A stretch of DNA of 11,787 nt, from positions 1 to 11,787 of the forward strand of contig SYDB01000081.1 in assembly GCA_005786815.1 (NCBI GenBank), given 5' to 3'. Every line of letters starts with the position of its first letter. Within the stretch, counting starts at the first letter, position 1. The DNA comes from Burkholderiales bacterium (GTDB lineage: Bacteria > Pseudomonadota > Gammaproteobacteria > Burkholderiales > Burkholderiaceae_C). This document shows positions 7,197 to 11,787 of the stretch, piece by piece. The position numbers were made by a program, and so were the translations under genes. The notes below the pieces were generated by a model. The model worked only from the letters and a program-made list of their open reading frames with translations, was not told where the DNA came from and searched no databases.

Positions 7197-8152
7197 GCGG
7201 TTCTATGGCACTACGCATGCCCGAGTTATCGGAGCATCACGAAGCACCTTCTATCCTTTCCCATGAGGAAACGGTTCCAGAAGTTCAACAAGTTGGCTGC
7301 CAAACTTGGACCTTAGACAATTTGTGCGTAGACAGTCACCACAACGATATCCACTACTACACCAGCCGTTGGGATGCCTTGTGCCCCTATATTGATGTGT
7401 CGCACGAAATGATGGCCCAAGCGCCTCGTCCTTTTGTGGTTTATGCATTGCCACCCGATAGCCAGTTTGGTGTGCCCATCAATGACAAATACGGTTTAGT
7501 CCATGTGTCCGACGAAAACTTCTGGACTGAACCACGCCGGGAGCGCAAATTTCGCGAACTCGAGAAAATGTATAAAACTTTTAGTTATACCGAGTCGGTA
7601 GTTCCTGGAAGTGCGTTGACCCTAGAAGACTTATTTGTCATGGGCGGCGAACATTTCGAGGCCTACGAAATTGACGACCGCGAAATTGAAGGTTTTTTAG
7701 ATTACATCCAAACCTTGGATGTGCTGATCTTGCAAGTGCATGACAGCGAAGGTGAGTTGGTCTTGACCGATGTGTCGGTGCTTTTGCCTAAGTACGACCA
7801 GGTCTACGGTAGTTTCTGCCAGTGGAACCGTGACTATAAAAACCGATCACCTGGTATTTACGCTTGTCTGTTAGCGTCTAAGTGGGCTGCCAAAAACGGC
7901 TACAAGTATTACAACCTAGGCCCTGTAGATGATTACGGTTACAAAGCTTTGTTCGTCACCGATTACGAGCCTATATATGCCATCGCCTTGACTGACTTGG
8001 ACCACGACATTGTGTTAGATCCCACATCACCTTTGCATGTAGATTTCAGTCCTGAGCAGTTGAACCAAATTTATCGCCAGACACCCCATATCTTGGTCAA
8101 GGCCCCACCACCCACCCCAGCAGCGCCAGCGCAAGCCTCTAACGAGGATTAA
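7193..8152 (+). CDS. GNAT/BioF2-like acyl- or aminoacyl-transferase
   Basis: 319 residues, start ATG in an ATGA overlap with the YkgJ gene and AAGGAAG about seven bases upstream. The clearest signal is R218-onward: RSPGIYACLLASKWAAKNGYKYYNLG, then DDYGYKALFVTDYEPIY. This reads like the acceptor/cofactor core of GNAT-fold enzymes of the BioF2/FemAB type and also recalls the C-terminal half of aminoacyl-tRNA-protein transferases. The N-terminal half (about 30-200) is acidic and I do not recognise it, although it keeps three cysteines (VGCQTW, NLCVD, ALCPY). The last 20 residues are Pro/Ala-rich and probably disordered. Donor and target are unknown; a protein or peptide substrate is plausible given the neighbouring SET-domain gene. 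Confidence 0.7.
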   Translation: MSGSMALRMPELSEHHEAPSILSHEETVPEVQQVGCQTWTLDNLCVDSHHNDIHYYTSRWDALCPYIDVSHEMMAQAPRPFVVYALPPDSQFGVPINDKYGLVHVSDENFWTEPRRERKFRELEKMYKTFSYTESVVPGSALTLEDLFVMGGEHFEAYEIDDREIEGFLDYIQTLDVLILQVHDSEGELVLTDVSVLLPKYDQVYGSFCQWNRDYKNRSPGIYACLLASKWAAKNGYKYYNLGPVDDYGYKALFVTDYEPIYAIALTDLDHDIVLDPTSPLHVDFSPEQLNQIYRQTPHILVKAPPPTPAAPAQASNED

Positions 8153-8169
8153 TTTCGGCGATTAAGGGC

Positions 8170-8196
8170 AGCACGTTTATTTAAAAACGTGCTTTT
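8170..8196 (+). terminator. rho-independent terminator after the GNAT-like gene
   Basis: AGCACGTTT (8170-8178) pairs perfectly with AAACGTGCT (8185-8193) around a six-base loop and is followed by TTTT. It acts in the plus direction, 18 bases after the GNAT-like stop, and its arms include the last codons of the convergent SET gene. On the minus strand no T tract follows, so it is not symmetric. Confidence 0.75.
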
Positions 8197-8605
8197 CGCC
8201 AAAACTTTTGTCGTAGTCAATGGTGAGTTCTTCACCCGCATGAATTTTTCTGAGTGAAACCAGTTCTCCCACCTTGGTGAATTTCAGGCTGGGCTTTTTG
8301 GAGTGGTTTAGATAAACAGACATGTTCGCGGCGTTCATGCCGAAAACTGGCACATCCACCTTTTTCTTTTTGTTGTTCACAAAGCAAAACATTTGAACAT
8401 GCTTGCGAACAGGAGTTGGAAGTTTATTGAGCTCGTCGACTGTAATAGAGAGCTCTTTGGTTGGTAGCCAGCTGCGCAGTGGATTGATGCCTTTGGGGAT
8501 TTGGCGTAAGGCAAATACGCCAATTCCTGCAATTTTAGAAACGCCTAGGTGGCAGTAAACCTCCTCTTGCAAATGCTGAATCAGGGCTTTTTTTGTTTTT
8601 AACAT
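8177..8605 (-). CDS. small SET-domain protein lysine methyltransferase
   Basis: 142 residues forming a minimal SET domain: GIGVFALRQIPKG (27-39) at the SAM-binding start, then YLNHSKKPSL (98-107), the bacterial version of the NHSxxPN motif, and GEELTIDYD (124-132), the pseudoknot motif with the catalytic Tyr context. SET enzymes use S-adenosylmethionine to methylate protein lysines; small bacterial ones have known targets in only a few cases. The usual Pro-Asn after NHS is Pro-Ser here. A basic run KKKK (79-82) could contact nucleic acid or an acidic protein. No strong ribosome site precedes the ATG. It is convergent with the GNAT-like gene, whose terminator it overlaps. Confidence 0.85.
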   Translation of the reverse strand: MLKTKKALIQHLQEEVYCHLGVSKIAGIGVFALRQIPKGINPLRSWLPTKELSITVDELNKLPTPVRKHVQMFCFVNNKKKKVDVPVFGMNAANMSVYLNHSKKPSLKFTKVGELVSLRKIHAGEELTIDYDKSFGEKHVFK

Positions 8606-8755
8606 GGCAATTTGGATCTACTAAGGGAATAACACTCACTAGTGTCGCGCATTTAGGCGGTACTTTTCAACAATGCACGAGATACTTATGTCTATTGGTT
8701 TTTTCAGTGGCTGTTTAAGCTAGGATCATTGGCTATTTGCCCCAAAATATAGCCC
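8606..8755. promoter_or_regulatory. divergent intergenic region between SET gene and galD
   Basis: The 150 bases hold an inverted repeat ACACT-CACT-AGTGT (8632-8645) whose centre CACTAGTG is itself palindromic, and an ATA-N8-TAT dyad (8682-8695). 4,5-cleavage operons in relatives are controlled by LysR-type regulators, which bind dyads of this general kind, but spacing here does not fit T-N11-A exactly. I find no convincing -35/-10 pair. Confidence 0.3.
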
Positions 8756-9919
8756 ATGCAAACGCCTATTCCTTGTCTATTCATGCGCGGCGGAACCTCT
8801 AAGGGTCCATTTTTCAAAGAATCTGATTTGCCATCCGATAAAGCTACACGGGACCGCGTGCTTTTGTCGGTGATGGGCTCGCCAGACAAGCGGCAAATCG
8901 ATGGTTTAGGCGGAGCGCATCCGCTCACCAGTAAAGTCGCCATCGTGCGCAAGAGCACCCAACCTGGCGTGGATATCGATTTCTTGTTTGCCCAACTGCA
9001 ACCCGACAAAGACTCGGTTGACACCACACCTAATTGCGGCAATATGTTGGCCGGCGTCGTGCCCTTTGCGCTTGAAACCGGTTTGGTGCAAGCGCAGGGC
9101 GATACCAGCACCTTTCGCGTTTTGACGCTCAATACCGATATGGCGTGTGACATTTCGGTGCAAACGCCTTTGCAAACTGCGACCAATGGCGGTAATGCAA
9201 GTAAAGAAACTGCCTCAGGCAAACGTTATGTCGAATACGCAGGCGACGCCCGCATTGACGGCGCGCCTGGTAGTTCAGCACCTATTACTATCAACTTTCT
9301 TGATACTGCGGGTTCTGTGTGTTCTTCCTTGCTTCCCACTGGACAAGTGAAAGACACCATCACCGTGACTGGCGAAGGCTTTGCACCTTTCACATTGGAC
9401 GTTACCTGCATAGACAACGGCATGCCTTTGGTTGTCTTCAAAGCCAGCGACCTAGGTCGCACGGGGTATGAGTCAGCAGCTGAACTCAATGCAGACGATG
9501 ACCTTAAAAAACGTATTGAGGCGCTGCGCTTACAAATCTCATTGAAGATGGGACTAGGCGATGTCGCGCAAAAAAACTACCCCAAGATGACCTTGATTGC
9601 GCCGCCCAGAGATGGTGGTTCTATCACTACGCGCTCTTTTATTCCCCATGTTTGCCATGACGCGATCGGTGTGTTAGCGGCGGTCACGGTGGGAACAGCT
9701 TGTGTGTTGAAGGGGTCAGTATGCGACGGCGTCGCAGTCATGCAGCCCGGTGCTACACAGCATGTATCGGTAGAGCACCCCACTGGCGAATTCAGCGTAG
9801 CTTTAGAAACAGACCCGAACAACCCCCAAAACGTCACCAAAGCCGCATTGCTGCGCACAGCCAGATTGCTGATGCGGGGTGAAGTGATGGTTCCGCACGC
9901 AGTGTGGGCAGGGCGTTAA
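8756..9919 (+). CDS. galD: 4-oxalomesaconate tautomerase
   Basis: 387 residues of the PrpF/DAP-epimerase fold. The N-terminus MQTPIPCLFMRGGTSKGPFF, the stretch QIDGLGGAHPLTSKVAIV and TPNCGNM (Cys94) are characteristic of GalD-type isomerases, and the second domain closes with FIPHVCHDAIGVLAAVTVGTAC. The enzyme interconverts the keto and enol tautomers of 4-oxalomesaconate, the form needed by the hydratase, in the protocatechuate/gallate 4,5-cleavage route; the Comamonas counterpart is PmdU. No Shine-Dalgarno sequence is visible before the ATG (upstream is AAAATATAGCCC), yet the family N-terminus fits this start. The hydratase gene follows after 31 bases, supporting the specific assignment over general PrpF-like isomerases. 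Confidence 0.9.
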   Translation: MQTPIPCLFMRGGTSKGPFFKESDLPSDKATRDRVLLSVMGSPDKRQIDGLGGAHPLTSKVAIVRKSTQPGVDIDFLFAQLQPDKDSVDTTPNCGNMLAGVVPFALETGLVQAQGDTSTFRVLTLNTDMACDISVQTPLQTATNGGNASKETASGKRYVEYAGDARIDGAPGSSAPITINFLDTAGSVCSSLLPTGQVKDTITVTGEGFAPFTLDVTCIDNGMPLVVFKASDLGRTGYESAAELNADDDLKKRIEALRLQISLKMGLGDVAQKNYPKMTLIAPPRDGGSITTRSFIPHVCHDAIGVLAAVTVGTACVLKGSVCDGVAVMQPGATQHVSVEHPTGEFSVALETDPNNPQNVTKAALLRTARLLMRGEVMVPHAVWAGR

Positions 9920-9950
9920 TTTTTTCAACATTTAAAACTAGACATCACTT

Positions 9951-10997
9951 ATGAGCCAATCCAACCCCCTCATCATCGACGTCCATGGCCACTACACCAC
10001 AGCGCCTAAGGCGCTAGAAGATTGGCGTAACCGCCAAATCGCAGGCATCAAAGACCCGTCGATGATGCCCAAAGCCAGCGACCTCAAAATCAGCGACGAC
10101 GAACTGCGCGAAACCATAGAGACCAACCAACTCGCTAAAATGAAAGAGCGTGGGTCTGACATCACCATCTTTAGCCCGCGTGCCAGTTTTATGGCGCACC
10201 ACATCGGTGACTTTCAAGTCTCTTCTACGTGGGCCGCCATTTGTAATGAACTGTGCTTTCGTGTTGCACAACTCTTCCCCAATAACTTTGTGCCTGCCGC
10301 CATGCTGCCCCAGTCCCCTGGCGTGGACCCAGCCACCTGTATTCCAGAATTAGAAAAATGTGTCAACGAGTATGGCAACGTGGGGATCAACCTCAATCCT
10401 GATCCGTCGGGCGGTCACTGGACGTCACCGCCGTTGAGCGATAAGTCTTGGTATCCCATTTACGAAAAAATGGTGGAGTACGACATACCCGCCATGGTGC
10501 ATGTCTCCACCAGTTGCAATGCATGTTTTCACACCACAGGTGCGCATCATTTGAATGCAGACACCACCGCATTCATGCAGTTTTTGACATGTGACTTATT
10601 CAAAGACTTTCCGACCTTGAAGTTCCTCATTCCGCACGGCGGTGGCGCAGTGCCTTACCACTGGGGACGCTTCAGAGGTTTGGCACAAGAATTGAAAAAG
10701 CCTTTGCTCCAAGACCATTTGCTCAACAATATTTACTTTGATACCTGCGTGTATCACCAGCCTGGCATTGACTTACTCACACGCGTCATCCCTGTTAAAA
10801 ATATTTTGTTTGCTTCGGAGATGATCGGTGCGGTGCGTGGTATTGACCCCGAAACTGGCAACTACTTTGACGATACCAAGCGCTATGTGCAAGCCACGGT
10901 CAACCTGAACGACGAAGAGCGTTACATGGTTTATGAAGGAAATACACGCCGTGTGTTCAGTCGGCTGGACGACCAGCTGACGGCCAAAGGCCAATAA
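9951..10997 (+). CDS. ligJ: 4-oxalomesaconate hydratase (amidohydrolase superfamily)
   Basis: 348 residues. The metal-site residues can be placed: H12 and H14 in DVHGHY, H184 in AMVHVSTS and E290 in FASEMIGA. These are spaced as in the zinc-dependent LigJ of Sphingobium (as I recall, H6, H8, H178, E284) with a constant offset of six, so the site appears intact. It hydrates 4-oxalomesaconate to 4-carboxy-4-hydroxy-2-oxoadipate; PmdE is the Comamonas counterpart. This is the amidohydrolase-type hydratase, not the unrelated GalB type of Pseudomonas putida. No clear ribosome site precedes the ATG, so translation may depend on the upstream gene. It is followed by an inverted pair of REP-like elements before ligK. 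Confidence 0.92.
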   Translation: MSQSNPLIIDVHGHYTTAPKALEDWRNRQIAGIKDPSMMPKASDLKISDDELRETIETNQLAKMKERGSDITIFSPRASFMAHHIGDFQVSSTWAAICNELCFRVAQLFPNNFVPAAMLPQSPGVDPATCIPELEKCVNEYGNVGINLNPDPSGGHWTSPPLSDKSWYPIYEKMVEYDIPAMVHVSTSCNACFHTTGAHHLNADTTAFMQFLTCDLFKDFPTLKFLIPHGGGAVPYHWGRFRGLAQELKKPLLQDHLLNNIYFDTCVYHQPGIDLLTRVIPVKNILFASEMIGAVRGIDPETGNYFDDTKRYVQATVNLNDEERYMVYEGNTRRVFSRLDDQLTAKGQ

Positions 10998-11000
10998 ACG

Positions 11001-11105
11001 CTTTGTAGGAGCCCACCCCGTGGGCGATGGGTGTTGGGGGTTTGAGCGTTGAGCAAGCGGCGATCATTCACAATCCATCGCCCACAGGGGCGGGATCTTA
11101 CAAAG
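11001..11105. repeat. inverted pair of REP-like palindromes (REPIN/BIME-type element)
   Basis: The left unit (11001-11030) and the reverse complement of the right unit (11075-11105) are nearly identical over 30 bases: both start CTTTGTA and end GTGGGCGATGG. Each has its own small stem: GCCCAC-CCC-GTGGGC on the left, CGCCC-ACAG-GGGCG on the right. The 44 bases between them are unrelated. The GTAGGAGC...GGGCGATGG layout closely resembles the Pseudomonas REP consensus that is mobilised by RAYT transposases. It starts three bases after the ligJ stop, so it could act as an mRNA stabiliser or attenuator between ligJ and ligK. Confidence 0.8.
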
Positions 11106-11137
11106 TCCCCAACCCGTTTGAATAGACAGGAGAAACC

Positions 11138-11787
11138 ATGTACGAACTTGGAGTTGTTTACCGCAACATCACCCGCGCTGACCGCGCCAGCACCGATGCT
11201 TTGGCCAAGCTCGGATCGGCCACCGTGCACGAAGCCATGGGCCGTGTCGGCCTAATGAAACCATACATGCGACCCATCTATGCGGGGGCACAAACCTCCG
11301 GCACCGCTGTCACTGTGCTGCTGCACCCCGGCGACAACTGGATGATGCACGTGGTGGCCGAGCAGATTCAGTCCGGCGACATAGTAGTCGCGGCCATCAC
11401 CGCCGAATGCACAGACGGCTACTTTGGTGACCTGCTGGCCACGTCCTTCATGGCCCGTGGCTCACGGGCTCTCATCATCGACGCTGGTGTGCGCGACGTG
11501 AAAGAGCTGACCCGCATGGGCTTTCCCGTTTGGAGCAAAGCCATCAGCAGCAAGGGCACCATCAAAGCGACCGTGGGTTCGGTGAATATCCCGGTGGTGT
11601 GCGCTGGCATGATCGTCTACCCCGGCGACGCGATCGTGGCCGATGACGACGGCGTGGTCTGTGTGCCCCAAGCCTTGGTGGCTAAGACACTGGAAGCAGC
11701 GCAAGCGCGTGAAGCCAACGAGGGTGCGAAGCGCGAGAAATTAGCGCAAGGTATTCTGGGTCTGGACATGTACAAGATGCGCGAGCC
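11138..11787 (+). CDS. ligK: 4-carboxy-4-hydroxy-2-oxoadipate aldolase/oxaloacetate decarboxylase (3' end cut)
   Basis: 216 codons are visible; the family is about 228 residues, so only the last few are missing past the right edge. AGGAG (11128-11132) is five bases before the ATG, an ideal site. The RraA-like fold carries the class II pyruvate-aldolase signature D-X20-R-D: D98 in GDLL, then R119-D120 in IIDAGVRD. The enzyme cleaves 4-carboxy-4-hydroxy-2-oxoadipate to pyruvate and oxaloacetate using a divalent metal and also decarboxylates oxaloacetate, ending the 4,5-cleavage pathway (PmdF in Comamonas). The order galD-ligJ-ligK supports the call over RraA or HMG-only aldolases. By eye it is more GC-rich than the genes to its left. 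Confidence 0.93.
   Translation, partial: MYELGVVYRNITRADRASTDALAKLGSATVHEAMGRVGLMKPYMRPIYAGAQTSGTAVTVLLHPGDNWMMHVVAEQIQSGDIVVAAITAECTDGYFGDLLATSFMARGSRALIIDAGVRDVKELTRMGFPVWSKAISSKGTIKATVGSVNIPVVCAGMIVYPGDAIVADDDGVVCVPQALVAKTLEAAQAREANEGAKREKLAQGILGLDMYKMRE

Noticed and set aside
8682..8695. LysR-type T-N11-A operator upstream of galD
   Set aside because: The dyad ATA-N8-TAT gives T-N10-A, not T-N11-A, and is A/T-rich enough to occur by chance; kept only as a weak note.
8704..9222. 172-codon minus-strand open frame
   Set aside because: Lies antisense to galD, whose full set of family motifs is on the plus strand; its protein is Ser/Pro/Cys-rich with no recognisable domain.
1..11787. CRISPR array, tRNA, rRNA, prophage or insertion-sequence transposase
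   Set aside because: No regularly spaced repeats, cloverleaf-like stretch or transposase-like protein was seen; the only repeat element is the REP-like pair near 11 kb.

Overview
The window looks like a chromosomal stretch from a betaproteobacterium, most likely Burkholderiales/Comamonadaceae. This rests on a Bug-type solute receptor, GC content of roughly 50-60% in the lines I sampled by eye, and a protocatechuate/gallate 4,5-cleavage gene set of the type known from Comamonas and its relatives. The taxonomic call is inference. The DNA is densely coding: no gap between genes exceeds about 160 bases, and I see no rRNA, tRNA, CRISPR array or transposase.

Left end (1-3.5 kb). A minus-strand pair, a DUF4089/AtzG-like small subunit overlapping an AtzE-type amidase by ATGA, runs off the left edge. 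Divergent from it is a plus-strand pair: a Bug-family periplasmic binding protein and a carboxymuconolactone-decarboxylase-family protein. It is met tail to tail by a minus-strand pair: a GlcG/HbpS-like protein and a 3-hydroxyisobutyrate-dehydrogenase-like oxidoreductase.

Middle (3.5-8.6 kb). A 158-bp divergent intergenic region with a dyad and iterated short motifs precedes a molybdenum hydroxylase large subunit with no iron-sulphur or FAD partner subunits beside it, followed by a nitroreductase. Next is a compact accessory-looking cassette: a candidate promoter, a possible 20-codon micro-ORF, a YkgJ-type cysteine-cluster protein, a GNAT/BioF2-like transferase overlapping it by ATGA, a hairpin-plus-T terminator, and a convergent small SET-domain methyltransferase. 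This cassette is the part least explained by known pathways.

Right end (8.7-11.8 kb). galD, ligJ and ligK encode 4-oxalomesaconate tautomerase, 4-oxalomesaconate hydratase and 4-carboxy-4-hydroxy-2-oxoadipate aldolase. Together they convert the ring-cleavage product of protocatechuate or gallate to pyruvate and oxaloacetate. The dioxygenase and upstream steps are not in the window and may lie to the right. Between ligJ and ligK sits an inverted pair of REP-like palindromes (a REPIN/BIME-type element), and ligK, which runs off the right edge, looks more GC-rich than its neighbours.

The overall theme is catabolism of aromatic or other organic acids: uptake receptor, oxidoreductases, Mo hydroxylase and the lower 4,5-cleavage pathway. 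A possible protein-modification cassette is inserted between its parts.
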